Notes: generated by a model not told the origin, from the sequence alone. DNA of 64,000 nt from Micromonospora pattaloongensis (GCF_900107255.1 NZ_FNPH01000005.1:399194-463193); one strand, 5' to 3'; numbered from the stretch's first letter, positions 1-10,974 are shown. Translations and numbers: made by a program.

Positions 1-153
1 CAGGTCCCAGCACTGGTCGAGGGACTCCTCCAGCTCGCGCAGCCGCGCCTGCTCGTCCTCGGACGAGATCGCCCCGCTGGTCAGCTGACCGCGTAGTCGG
101 TGCTCCTCGTCGACGAGCTCGTGGATCCGCCTCAGCACCGCCGCATCGTCCAT
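1..153 (-). CDS. DUF2630 family small protein (3' end cut by window edge)
   Basis: The 51 codons present read MDDAAVLRRIHELVDEEH, then a charged Leu/Glu/Arg-rich helix ending QCWDL at the window edge. Actinobacterial DUF2630 proteins have this pattern: an MDD start, IHELVDEEH, RLRELE and LDQCWDLLRQR, and are about 75-85 residues long, so roughly 25-30 C-terminal residues lie outside. The whole protein is probably one helical hairpin or coiled coil with no catalytic motif. Its function is unknown. The start is the ATG at 153. The aconitase gene on the same strand ends 180 bp upstream behind a hairpin, so the two are probably separate units. Confidence 0.8.
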   Translation of the reverse strand, partial: MDDAAVLRRIHELVDEEHRLRGQLTSGAISSEDEQARLRELEESLDQCWDL

Positions 154-203
154 GCCCCCGAGCCTGGCACAGCGTGCGTCATCCCGCCCCGCCCTGCCCC
201 CGT

Positions 204-274
204 CGATCTTGCAGTTACGGCCCCGGTGAAGCGCCTCAAAAGCGGGCGAAAGGGCGGCCAGAAGTGCAAGATCG
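204..274. repeat. GATC-armed inverted repeat downstream of acn
   Basis: Perfect 10-bp arms CGATCTTGCA (204-213) and TGCAAGATCG (265-274) flank 51 nt. It lies just past the aconitase stop, so it could end that transcript. It is one of several hairpins with GATC in the arms found at 3' ends of genes in this window. Confidence 0.6.
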
Positions 275-335
275 GCGGGGGAGACGCGGAGAGGGGCCTG
301 GGCGCGCAGCGCCCGGGCCCCACTCCGCGTGCGGG

Positions 336-3176
<2,841 letters not shown>

Positions 3177-3249
3177 GTCGTACTCCTTCACACCAGCGAC
3201 CGTGAATAGTCCTGAGCAGTCTTTCGTACGGGTCACCGCACGTCGCGCC

Positions 3250-3268
3250 TTAGGTGAGACTTACCGCC
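3250..3268. promoter_or_regulatory. Possible IdeR/DmdR-type iron box upstream of acn
   Basis: The 19-mer starting TTAGGTGAGACTTACC matches the DtxR/IdeR consensus TTAGGTTAGGCTAACCTAA at 13 of 19 positions, with one half-site (TTAGGT) intact. It sits 74 nt before the chosen acn start. Iron control of aconitase is plausible because the enzyme carries an Fe-S cluster. The second half-site is degraded, so this is a candidate only. Confidence 0.35.
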
Positions 3269-3376
3269 CACCCTCGTGCATCTACAAAACCGTACGTCCG
3301 TCTTGTTAGTAACGCAAGCGTGCCCCACGCTCTGGGACACCGGGGTGCCCATCATGATCCAGCACGCCGCGCCCGC

Positions 3377-3404
3377 GCCCCCGCGCCACTGGCGGGGCGG
3401 GGGC
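3377..3404 (-). terminator. GC-rich hairpin after the 57-residue membrane protein
   Basis: GCCCCCG (3377-3383) can pair with CGGGGGC (3398-3404), and CGCC (3384-3387) with GGCG (3391-3394), leaving a 3-nt bulge. It abuts the stop codon of the minus-strand gene. There is no U-tract, as is common in actinobacteria. Confidence 0.45.
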
Positions 3405-3577
3405 TACGAATCCGAGCCGGACGGCTCCGTGATCCGCTCGCGGAGCCGACTGCGGATCTCCTCCGGGGTGTACGCCCGGCGGCGCCGTTCGGCGCGCGCG
3501 ACGACGACTCCGGTCGCGGCGACGCCGACGAATCCGGCCAGCCCGAGCAGCTTCCACCAACGCATCCGACCCCGCAT
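3404..3577 (-). CDS. Small single-pass membrane protein, unknown function
   Basis: A 57-residue product, MRGRMRWWKLLGLAGF onward. One hydrophobic segment (about residues 9-27, LLGLAGFVGVAATGVVVA) is followed by RAERRRRAYTPEEIRSRL and a polar tail. This suggests a membrane anchor with a cytoplasmic positively charged helix. I have the impression that similar short proteins occur next to the same hydrolase in other Micromonosporaceae, but cannot check it. The start at 3577 is favoured because TACGAT (reverse strand, 3589-3584) ends exactly 6 nt before the ATG, a leaderless arrangement. The gene diverges from the hydrolase gene at 3596 and appears to share its -10 region. Confidence 0.75.
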   Translation of the reverse strand: MRGRMRWWKLLGLAGFVGVAATGVVVARAERRRRAYTPEEIRSRLRERITEPSGSDS

Positions 3578-3582
3578 CCGCC

Positions 3583-3589
3583 TATCGTA
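3583..3589. promoter_or_regulatory. Shared bidirectional -10 for two divergent leaderless genes
   Basis: TATCGTA reads as TATCGT on the plus strand (7 nt before the GTG at 3596) and as TACGAT on the minus strand (6 nt before the ATG at 3577). Both are good TANNNT -10 hexamers at the spacing expected for leaderless mRNAs. The two start codons are only 18 bp apart. Confidence 0.6.
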
Positions 3590-3595
3590 GGCAGG

Positions 3596-4225
3596 GTGAT
3601 CGGTCTCGATGAAGCCGTCGACCTGACGCGCACCGGAGACGTCTGGGTCTTCCGCGGGCGCAGCGGGCCCGACCGCGCCATCCAGCTCACCACCAACAGC
3701 CCGGTCAACCACGTCGGCATGGCCGTGGTCATCGACGACCTGCCCCCGCTGATGTGGCACGCCGAGCTCGGGCGCTCGCTGCCCGACCTCTGGGCCGGGG
3801 CGCACCAGCGGGGAGTCCAACTGCACGACCTGCGCTCCGCCGTGCTGGTCTGGGCGCGTCGGTACGGCCAGCGCGCCTGGCTGCGCCAACTCGACCCGCC
3901 GGCGACCCGGGAGATGGAGAACGCCGCGCTGCGCACCGTCGCCCGGCTCGACGGCACGCCGTTCCCGTCGACCGCCCAGCTCGCGTGGCGGTGGCTGCGC
4001 GGCCGGGTGCCGGCGGTCGGACGCGGACGTCGCGACGCGACGCTGGAGACGGCGTACTGCGCGGAGGTGGTGGCGGTGACGTACGAGGCGATGGGGCTGC
4101 TGCCGGCCGGCCGCCGCCCGAACTGGTACGACCCCGGGCGGTTCTGGAGCGGCGACGACCTTCCGCTGCCGCCGGGCGTGCGCCTGGGCGCCGAGATCGC
4201 GGTGCGGATCCCGCCCGACGCGTGA
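3596..4225 (+). CDS. Permuted NlpC/P60-like (YiiX/YebB-type) cysteine hydrolase family protein
   Basis: A 209-residue protein starting VIGLDEAVDLTRTGDVWVFRG. The His comes before the Cys, as in circularly permuted NlpC/P60 papain-fold proteins. NSPVNHVGMAVVI carries the putative catalytic His, and AYCAEVVAVTYEAMGLL carries the putative Cys followed by a helix. The ligand could be a peptide, acyl or lipid bond, and nothing here fixes the substrate. There is no signal peptide, so the protein is likely cytoplasmic or membrane-associated. The GTG at 3596 is chosen over upstream in-frame codons because of the leaderless -10 (3583-3588) and because homology-like sequence begins here. The stop codon overlaps the hairpin arm at 4223. 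Confidence 0.65.
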   Translation: MIGLDEAVDLTRTGDVWVFRGRSGPDRAIQLTTNSPVNHVGMAVVIDDLPPLMWHAELGRSLPDLWAGAHQRGVQLHDLRSAVLVWARRYGQRAWLRQLDPPATREMENAALRTVARLDGTPFPSTAQLAWRWLRGRVPAVGRGRRDATLETAYCAEVVAVTYEAMGLLPAGRRPNWYDPGRFWSGDDLPLPPGVRLGAEIAVRIPPDA

Positions 4226-4272
4226 TCGCGAGGGATCCGGGCGGTCATGGCGCGCCGGCTGCTTCGCGATCA
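4223..4272. repeat. GATC-armed inverted repeat at the 3' end of the hydrolase gene
   Basis: Perfect 9-bp arms TGATCGCGA (4223-4231) and TCGCGATCA (4264-4272) enclose 32 nt. The left arm contains the TGA stop of the upstream gene. Likely a terminator or dispersed repeat. Confidence 0.55.
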
Positions 4273-4314
4273 TGAAACCGCGGGCCGGAGGTTTGCCGAG
4301 GTGACGCGCCGGAA

Positions 4315-4716
4315 ATGGAAGCGGCCGTGGACACCTCGACCGAACTGGCGACGCTGAGCGACTTCTTCGACCGGTACGGGGCCGCCCTGACCGCCGGTGA
4401 CGTGCCCGCCATCGCACGCTGCTACGCGCTGCCGGGCATCGTGATCACCGACGGCTACAGCTTCTCCTTCACCTCGGCGGCGGCGATCGCGCTGTCCTTC
4501 ATCGGCGCCGCTCCCGGCTACCAGGATCGGGAGCTGGTCGCCGCGCACGCCCGGATCCTGGACGTGCAGCGGCTGTCGACCGCGCTGTCGATGGTCACCG
4601 TCGAGTGGGAGTACCTGGACAGCCAGGGTCGGTCGGTGCCCGGCGAGGGCTTCCGCTACCTGCTGCGGATGGCCGAGCGCGGCCCGGCCATCTGCACCGT
4701 CATCCACATGCGCTGA
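4315..4716 (+). CDS. NTF2/SnoaL-like fold protein
   Basis: A 133-residue cytosolic protein with the small cone-shaped alpha+beta pattern of the SnoaL/NTF2 superfamily. An N-terminal helix (LATLSDFFDRYGAALTAGD) is followed by a turn with AIARCYALPGIVITDG, then alternating strands ending YLLRMAERGPAICTVIHMR. Members include ketosteroid isomerase-like enzymes, cyclases and non-enzymatic binding proteins. No catalytic Asp/Tyr pair is obvious, so the activity is unknown. The start could be the ATG at 4315 or the GTG at 4330; the latter has GGAAG 5 nt upstream. The gene is convergent with the FBP-type gene, with only 8 bp between the stops. Confidence 0.6.
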   Translation: MEAAVDTSTELATLSDFFDRYGAALTAGDVPAIARCYALPGIVITDGYSFSFTSAAAIALSFIGAAPGYQDRELVAAHARILDVQRLSTALSMVTVEWEYLDSQGRSVPGEGFRYLLRMAERGPAICTVIHMR

Positions 4717-4724
4717 CCGCGCCG

Positions 4725-5237
4725 CTACGCCCGCAGCACGTCGTCGAGGAACGCGTCCAGCCGCGCGAGCAGCGCCCTCGACCGCTCGGCCAGGTCGATC
4801 CCCTGATCCGGCTGGATCGGCGCGCCCGGCTTCTTGACGCGCATGTGCGCCGAGCACGCCAGGTCCGCGCAGATGTAGATGCCGACGGTGTTGCCGTTGC
4901 GGCCGGCCGCGCCGGCGCGGCGGGCGGTGAACAGCGAGACGGCGTCCGCGGAGTGCACGGAGCGGCACAGCGAGCACATCGCGCTGCGGGCGCGGCCCAT
5001 CGTGGAGTCGGCGGCGCGTAGGGCCATCCCGACCGGCTGTCCGTCGCGCCAGCCGACGATGTAGCCGCGCAGCGGTGCCTTCGCGTCGCGCCAGCCGAGG
5101 AAGTCCCAGCTCGCCCAATCGAGCTGGTCGAGCTCCTTTGGCAGCGACATGCCCGACGCCTCGCCGCGCGAGCAGTTGACCATCGACCGGCGGATCTGTT
5201 GCTCGGTCACCCGTTCCATCGCACGTCTGCTTTCCAT
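4725..5237 (-). CDS. FBP domain protein (EF-G-binding, treble-clef zinc finger)
   Basis: About 170 residues from the start chosen. The C-terminal half has MCSLCRSVH followed about 40 residues later by CADLACSAHMR, a CxxC...CxxxxC zinc site typical of the FBP C-terminal treble clef. In that family this part binds elongation factor G, as in FusB-type fusidic acid resistance proteins. The N-terminal part (TEQQIRRSMVNCSRGEA, then DWASWDFLGWRDAKAPLRGYIVGW) matches the usual actinobacterial form. The likely role is ribosome-associated translation factor binding; resistance is not implied. Start options are the ATG at 5237 (AGGGAC upstream) and the ATG at 5219, where family similarity begins (MERVTEQQIR). 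The gene diverges from the amylase gene. Confidence 0.75.
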   Translation of the reverse strand: MESRRAMERVTEQQIRRSMVNCSRGEASGMSLPKELDQLDWASWDFLGWRDAKAPLRGYIVGWRDGQPVGMALRAADSTMGRARSAMCSLCRSVHSADAVSLFTARRAGAAGRNGNTVGIYICADLACSAHMRVKKPGAPIQPDQGIDLAERSRALLARLDAFLDDVLRA

Positions 5238-5329
5238 GGTTCCGTCCCTGCGGGGCCCGGCGGATGCTACCGACAGCGACCGGCCGGGCGCGCCTGGTTT
5301 TTCCCGCGCCGGGACGGAACGCACGGCGA

Positions 5330-5339
5330 CTTGCGCAAG
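5330..5339. promoter_or_regulatory. Operator-like palindrome CTTGCGCAAG before the amylase gene
   Basis: A perfect 10-bp palindrome with a central CG, as expected for LacI-family (MalR-type) maltose regulators in actinobacteria. It lies about 35 bp upstream of the predicted -35. No regulator gene is nearby in the window. Confidence 0.4.
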
Positions 5340-5373
5340 ATGATGCACGGGTTACGACTTTATTTGCAGGGTA

Positions 5374-5402
5374 TTGCAGACGGTTTCGGCAACGGCTAGC
5401 GT
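5374..5402 (+). promoter_or_regulatory. Promoter of the amylase/pullulanase gene
   Basis: -35 TTGCAG (5374-5379), a 17-bp spacer and -10 TAGCGT (5397-5402). A second TTGCAG lies exactly one helical turn upstream (5364-5369), so the pair may also be a regulator site covering the -35. Confidence 0.5.
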
Positions 5403-5434
5403 GCGGGCAGCCAGCGACACAGGAAGGGCCGTCG

Positions 5435-8400
5435 ATGCCTACCTCGCCCCGCCCCCGTACCCGTCTGCTCGCCGCCGTCGCGCTGCTCGCCCTCACCCTG
5501 ACCGCGTCCCCGGCGGCCGCGGCGCCGCCGCACCCGACGCCCACGCCCGCCGCCCCGGGCGCCGCGCGGTGGAGCGCCGAGCCGTCGGCGGCGACGCTGG
5601 CGAACGCCGGCGCCGCGACCCGCGACCGGGCCGAGCAGTTCTACTTCGTCCTGCCGGACCGGTTCGCCAACGGCGACCCGCGCAACGACCGGGGCGGGTT
5701 GACCGGCGACCGGCTGCGCACCGGCCACGACCCGGCCGACAAGGGCTTCTACCACGGCGGCGACCTGCAGGGCGTGATCGACCGCCTCGACTACATCCAG
5801 GGCCTCGGCACGACCGCGATCTGGCTCGCCCCGGTCTTCAAGAACCGTCCCGTGCAGGGCAGCGGCGCCGAGATCTCCGCCGGTTACCACGGTTACTGGA
5901 TCACCGACTTCACCCGGATCGACCCGCACTTCGGCACCACCGAGGACCTGAAGCGGCTGGTGAAGCTCGCGCACCAGCGCGGCATCAAGATCTACCTGGA
6001 CGTGATCACCAACCACACCGCGGACGTGATCCGGTACGCGGAGAACCAGTACTCCTACGTGGACAAGGCGACGAAGCCGTACCGGGACGCGCAGGGGAGG
6101 GCCTTCGACGACCGCAACTACGCCGACGGCAGCCGCCCGTTCCCGGCCGTGAACGCGACGTCGTTCCCGTACACGCCGGTCTTCCCGACCCCGGCCGACG
6201 CCACCGTCAAGGCGCCGGCCTGGCTCAATGACCCGACCATGTACCACAACCGCGGCGACTCCACCTTCGCCGGCGAGAACAGCGAGTACGGCGACTTCTT
6301 CGGCCTCGACGACCTGTGGACGGAGCGGCCCGAGGTGGTCCGGGGGATGACGAAGATCTTCTCCGACTGGGTCGCGAAGACCGGGGTGGACGGCTACCGC
6401 ATCGACACCGTCAAGCACGTCAACATGGAGTTCTGGCCGCAGTTCAGCCGCGGCGTCACCGACGCCGCCCGGCGCGCCGGCAAGCCCGACTTCTTCATGT
6501 TCGGCGAGGTCTACAGCGGCGACCCCGAGCTCACCTCGACCTACGTGCGCCAGGGTGAGTTGCCGGCCACGCTGGACTTCCCATTCCAGGAGGCGGCCCG
6601 TGGCTACGTCGCCGGCGACGGCTCCGCCAGGGCGCTCGCCGACCTGTACGCCCGCGACGACCTCTACACCGCCCGCGGCACCGACGCCGGCCGGTTGCCG
6701 ACCTTCCTCGGCAACCACGACATGGGCCGGATCGGCACGTTCATCGCCACCGGCGGCACCGACCCGGCCAGCCACCTGCGCCGCGACGTGCTCGCGCACC
6801 AGCTGATGTTCCTGACCCGCGGCCAGCCGGTGATCTACTCCGGCGACGAGCAGGGCTTCACCGGCGCCGGCGGCGACAAGGACGCCCGGCAGGACATGTT
6901 CGCCTCCGAGGTCGCCGACTACCTCGACGACGACCTGCTCGGCACCGACCGCACCCACGCCGCCGACCAGTACGACACCGCGCACCCGCTCTACCGGGCG
7001 ATCGCCGAACTCGGCGCGCTGCGCCGGGCGCACCCGGCGCTGCGCGACGGCGTCCAGGTCACCCGGCACGCGGCCGACGGCCCCGGCGTCTTCGCCGTCT
7101 CCCGGATCGACCCGCGCGACCGCGTCGAGTACGTCGTCGCGGTCAACAACGCGACCACCGCGCAGCGGGTCACGCTCGACACCTGGTCGGCCGGGACGGC
7201 GTTCCGCGGCGTCTACGGCGCCTCGGACACCACCGCCGCCGACGGCGACGGGAAGCTCACCCTCACCGTGCCGGCGCTGTCGGCGGTGGTCCACCGGGCC
7301 GGCGCGCCGATCCCGACCCCGGCCGCCGCGCCGACCGTGCGGATCACCGGGCCCGCCGACGGCGCCGCCGTCGCCACCCGCGCCGAGATCGTCGCCGAGG
7401 TCACCGGCGACCCGCTGTCGACGGTCACCGTGGCGGCCCGGGTCGGCCGCGGCGCGTGGACGCTGCTCGGCACCGCCGACCGCGCCCCCTATCGGGTGTT
7501 CCACGACCTGACCGGCTTGCCCGCGGGCACGCCGATCGAGTACAAGGCGGTGGTGCGCGACAGCAAGGGCCGGACCGCGACGGCGAAATCCCGGGCGACG
7601 GTGGGCACCCCGCCGCCGGCCGCCTCGCGGGACTGGCTGGTCGTGCACTACCAGCGCCCCGCCGGCGGCTACGACGACTGGGGGCTGTACGCCTGGGGTG
7701 ACATCGACCCGGCGTACCAGACCACGTGGCCGGCCGGACAGCCGTTCGTCGGGGAGGACAGCTACGGACGGTTCGCCTGGGTCAAGCTCAAGCCGGGCGC
7801 CAGGTCCGTCGGCTTCCTGGTCGTCGACCGGGCGGGCAACAAGGACGGCGCGGTCGACCGCACGGTCGACGTGACGAAGACCGGCGAGGTCTGGGTCAAG
7901 CAGGGCGACCCGGCGCTCCACCTCAGCCGCCAGGCGGCCACCGGGCAACCGGATCCGCCCGTCGACACCGACACCGCGGTGCTGCACTACCGGCGCGCCG
8001 ACGGGAACTATGACGGCTGGGGCCTGCACGTCTGGGACGGCGCGGCGAACCCCACCGACTGGTCGACCCCGCTCGCACCGGCCGCGCGGGACGCGTACGG
8101 CGTCACCTTCCGGGTGCCGCTCGCCGCCGGGGCCACCGGGCTGAACTACATCATCCACTCCGGCGACACGAAGGACCTTCCGGGCGACCAGCGGCTCGAC
8201 TTCGCCACCGCCGGGCGCGAGGCGTGGCTGCTGTCGGCAACCCCCGGGCGGCTGCTGCCGGTGACCGCCACCGCCGGGCGCGACCTCGACGTCACCAAGC
8301 AGCGGGCGCACTGGATCGACCGCACGACCGTCGCCTGGCGGACAGGGCCCACCGACGGCAAACGCTACGAGCTGGTCTGGTCCCCGAACGGCGGGCTGGC

Positions 8401-10912
8401 GATCGCGGACGGCAAGCTCACCGGTACGTACTCGGCGATCCCGCTGTCCGCGCGGCGCAACGGGCTCACCGAGGCGCAGCGGGCGGCCTTCCCGCACCTG
8501 TGGGATTACGCCGCGTTCACCGTCGACGCCACCGACCGCGCCACGCTGGCCCGCGCGTTGCGCGGACAGGTCCTGGTCACCGAGCGCGACCACGAGGGCA
8601 ACCTGCTCGCCGCGACCGGCGTGCAACTTCCCGGCGTCCTCGACGACCTTTACGCCGCCGCGACGAAGAGCCGGCTCGGCCCGACCTTCGCCGGCGGCCG
8701 GCCGAAGTTGGCGCTCTGGGCGCCGACCGCGCAGCGGGTCAGCCTGCAGCTCTTCGACACCCCGACCGCGACGCCCCGCACCGTGGCGATGCGCCGCGAC
8801 GACGCCACCGGCGTCTGGTCGGTGACCGGCGACCGGCAGTGGCGCGGGGCGTACTACCGCTACCAGGTGCGGGCGTGGCAGCCGGCCGCGCAGAAGGTGA
8901 TCACCGCGGCGGTCACCGACCCGTACTCGCTGGCGCTGGCCGCCGACTCCACGCACAGCCAGCTCGTCGACCTGACCGACCGGGCGCTCGCCCCGGCCGG
9001 CTGGGCGACGGTGCCCAAGCCGCCGGCCGTGCCCGCGACGCGTACCCAGATCTCCGAGCTCTCGGTCCGGGACTTCTCGATCGCCGACGCGACCGTGCCG
9101 GCCGACCGTCGCGGCACCTACCTGGCGTTCACCGACCCGACCACCGCCGGCATGCGCCACCTCACGGCGCTGGCCGACGCCGGCGTCACCCACCTGCACC
9201 TGCTGCCGGCCTTCGACTTCGCCACCATCCCGGAACGCCGCGCCGACCAGAAGCAGCCCGCCTGCGACCTCGCCGCGCTGCCGCCCGACTCCGACCAGCA
9301 GCAGGCCTGCGTCGCCGCGGTCGCGGAGACCGACGGCTACAACTGGGGGTACGACCCGCTGCACTACACCGTGCCGGAGGGCGGGTACGCGGTCGACCCG
9401 GCCGGCGCGGCGCGCACCCGCGAGTTCCGGCAGATGGTCGCCGGGGTCAACGCGGCCGGGCTGCGCGTGGTGATGGACGTCGTCTACAACCACACCTCGG
9501 CGTCCGGCACCGACCCGAAGTCGGTGCTCGACCAGATCGTGCCCGGCTACTACCACCGGCTGCTCGACGACGGCGCCGTCGCCACCTCCACCTGCTGCGC
9601 CAACACCGCCCCCGAACACGCGATGATGGGCAAGCTGGTGGTCGACTCGCTGGTCACCTGGGCCAGGGCGTACAAGGTGGACGGTTTCCGCTTCGACCTG
9701 ATGGGTCACCACCCCAAGGCCAACATCCTGGCCGTGCGGGCCGCGCTCGACACGCTCACCGTCGCCCGCGACGGCGTCGACGGAAAGTCGATCCTGCTCT
9801 ACGGGGAGGGCTGGGACTTCGGCGAGGTCGCCGGCGACGCCCGCTTCGAACAGGCCACCCAGGCCAACATGGCCGGCACCGGGATCGGGACCTTCAACGA
9901 CCGGCTCCGCGACGCCGTCCGCGGCGGCGGGCCGTTCGACGCCAACCCGCGCAGCCAGGGCTTCGCCTCCGGGCTCTTCACCGACCCCAACGGCGACGAC
10001 GTCAACGGCGACCCCGCGGCGCAGCGCGCCCGACTGCTGCGGCAACACGATCAGATCAAGGTCGGGCTGGTGGGCAACCTCGCCGGCTACCGGTTCGTCG
10101 ACTCGTCGGGCCGGACCGTCACCGGCGCCGAGATCGACTACAACGGCGCGCCCGCCGGCTACACCGCGGCGCCGGGGGAGGCGGTCACCTACGTCGACGC
10201 GCACGACAACGAGATCCTGTACGACGCGCTCGCGTACAAGCTGCCCGCGGCGACCTCCGCGACCGACCGGGCCCGGATGCAGGTGCTGGCGCTGGCCACC
10301 GTCGTGATGGGGCAGGGGACCGGCTTCGTCACCACCGGCTCCGAGCGGTTGCGATCCAAGTCGCTGGACCGCAACTCCTTCAACTCCGGCGACTGGTTCA
10401 ACCAGATCCGCTGGGACTGCGCGGCTGGCAACGGCTTCGGCGCGGGGCTGCCCCCGGCCGCCGACAACCGCGACAAGTGGCCGTACGCGAAACCGCTGCT
10501 GGCCGACCCGAAGCTGGTGCCGGACTGCGCGGCGATCAACCTCGCCGACGCGCGCTACGCCGAACTGCTCCGCATCCGGGCCTCGTCACCGGTGTTCGGG
10601 CTGACCACCGCTGCGCAGGTGCAGCAGCGGGTGTCGTTCCCGCTCTCCGGCACCGGCGAGACCCCCGGCGTGCTCACCATGCGGCTCGACGGCACCGGCC
10701 TCGACAAGCGGTGGAGCTCGATCACCGTGGTCTTCAACGCCACGCCGTCGACCGTCACCCAGACCGTCGGGGGGCTGCGCGGCGCGGACGTCGCGCTGCA
10801 CCCGGTGCTGGCCACGTCGGCCGATCCGGCGCTGCGCACCGCGCGCTTCGACGCCGCGACCGGCACCTTCACCGTGCCGGCCCGCAGCGTGGCGGTTTTC
10901 GTCCAGAAGTGA
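5435..10912 (+). CDS. Secreted bifunctional alpha-amylase / pullulanase-type alpha-1,6-glucosidase
   Basis: An 1825-residue exported enzyme that should cut both alpha-1,4 and alpha-1,6 bonds of starch-like glucans. The signal peptide is about residues 1-30 (ALTLTASPAAAA). The first GH13 domain has DVITNH, GYRIDTVKH (nucleophile D324), FGEVYS (acid/base E358) and FLGNHD (D429). An Ig-like segment (about 640-720) and two CBM41-like modules follow, starting VVHYQRPAGGYDDWGLY and VLHYRRADGNYDGWGLH. Then come the pullulanase N domains with CBM48 (KLALWAPTAQRVSLQLFD) and a second GH13 with YNWGYDP, DVVYNH, GFRFDLMGHH (D1421), YGEGWDFG (E1458) and VDAHDNE (D1591). A DUF3372-like C-terminus ends the protein. 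Both active sites look complete. AGGAAGGG lies 7 nt before the ATG. Streptomyces has similar fusions. It stands alone as its own transcription unit. Confidence 0.93.
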   Translation: MPTSPRPRTRLLAAVALLALTLTASPAAAAPPHPTPTPAAPGAARWSAEPSAATLANAGAATRDRAEQFYFVLPDRFANGDPRNDRGGLTGDRLRTGHDPADKGFYHGGDLQGVIDRLDYIQGLGTTAIWLAPVFKNRPVQGSGAEISAGYHGYWITDFTRIDPHFGTTEDLKRLVKLAHQRGIKIYLDVITNHTADVIRYAENQYSYVDKATKPYRDAQGRAFDDRNYADGSRPFPAVNATSFPYTPVFPTPADATVKAPAWLNDPTMYHNRGDSTFAGENSEYGDFFGLDDLWTERPEVVRGMTKIFSDWVAKTGVDGYRIDTVKHVNMEFWPQFSRGVTDAARRAGKPDFFMFGEVYSGDPELTSTYVRQGELPATLDFPFQEAARGYVAGDGSARALADLYARDDLYTARGTDAGRLPTFLGNHDMGRIGTFIATGGTDPASHLRRDVLAHQLMFLTRGQPVIYSGDEQGFTGAGGDKDARQDMFASEVADYLDDDLLGTDRTHAADQYDTAHPLYRAIAELGALRRAHPALRDGVQVTRHAADGPGVFAVSRIDPRDRVEYVVAVNNATTAQRVTLDTWSAGTAFRGVYGASDTTAADGDGKLTLTVPALSAVVHRAGAPIPTPAAAPTVRITGPADGAAVATRAEIVAEVTGDPLSTVTVAARVGRGAWTLLGTADRAPYRVFHDLTGLPAGTPIEYKAVVRDSKGRTATAKSRATVGTPPPAASRDWLVVHYQRPAGGYDDWGLYAWGDIDPAYQTTWPAGQPFVGEDSYGRFAWVKLKPGARSVGFLVVDRAGNKDGAVDRTVDVTKTGEVWVKQGDPALHLSRQAATGQPDPPVDTDTAVLHYRRADGNYDGWGLHVWDGAANPTDWSTPLAPAARDAYGVTFRVPLAAGATGLNYIIHSGDTKDLPGDQRLDFATAGREAWLLSATPGRLLPVTATAGRDLDVTKQRAHWIDRTTVAWRTGPTDGKRYELVWSPNGGLAIADGKLTGTYSAIPLSARRNGLTEAQRAAFPHLWDYAAFTVDATDRATLARALRGQVLVTERDHEGNLLAATGVQLPGVLDDLYAAATKSRLGPTFAGGRPKLALWAPTAQRVSLQLFDTPTATPRTVAMRRDDATGVWSVTGDRQWRGAYYRYQVRAWQPAAQKVITAAVTDPYSLALAADSTHSQLVDLTDRALAPAGWATVPKPPAVPATRTQISELSVRDFSIADATVPADRRGTYLAFTDPTTAGMRHLTALADAGVTHLHLLPAFDFATIPERRADQKQPACDLAALPPDSDQQQACVAAVAETDGYNWGYDPLHYTVPEGGYAVDPAGAARTREFRQMVAGVNAAGLRVVMDVVYNHTSASGTDPKSVLDQIVPGYYHRLLDDGAVATSTCCANTAPEHAMMGKLVVDSLVTWARAYKVDGFRFDLMGHHPKANILAVRAALDTLTVARDGVDGKSILLYGEGWDFGEVAGDARFEQATQANMAGTGIGTFNDRLRDAVRGGGPFDANPRSQGFASGLFTDPNGDDVNGDPAAQRARLLRQHDQIKVGLVGNLAGYRFVDSSGRTVTGAEIDYNGAPAGYTAAPGEAVTYVDAHDNEILYDALAYKLPAATSATDRARMQVLALATVVMGQGTGFVTTGSERLRSKSLDRNSFNSGDWFNQIRWDCAAGNGFGAGLPPAADNRDKWPYAKPLLADPKLVPDCAAINLADARYAELLRIRASSPVFGLTTAAQVQQRVSFPLSGTGETPGVLTMRLDGTGLDKRWSSITVVFNATPSTVTQTVGGLRGADVALHPVLATSADPALRTARFDAATGTFTVPARSVAVFVQK

Positions 10913-10961
10913 CCGGGACTCGTCTTCCGCGCCGCACCGCGTGATCCGACCGGCGGGCGGG

Positions 10962-10967
10962 CAGACT
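10962..10967 (+). promoter_or_regulatory. Leaderless-type -10 of the nitronate monooxygenase gene
   Basis: CAGACT ends 7 nt before the ATG at 10975 and there is no Shine-Dalgarno sequence, fitting transcription that begins at the start codon. Confidence 0.4.
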
Positions 10968-10974
10968 GGGCGAC

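Noticed and set aside
5396..10204. A 1602-codon minus-strand open frame opposite the amylase/pullulanase gene
   Set aside because: Antisense shadow with biased composition (Arg, Val, Gly, Asp) and no recognisable domain.
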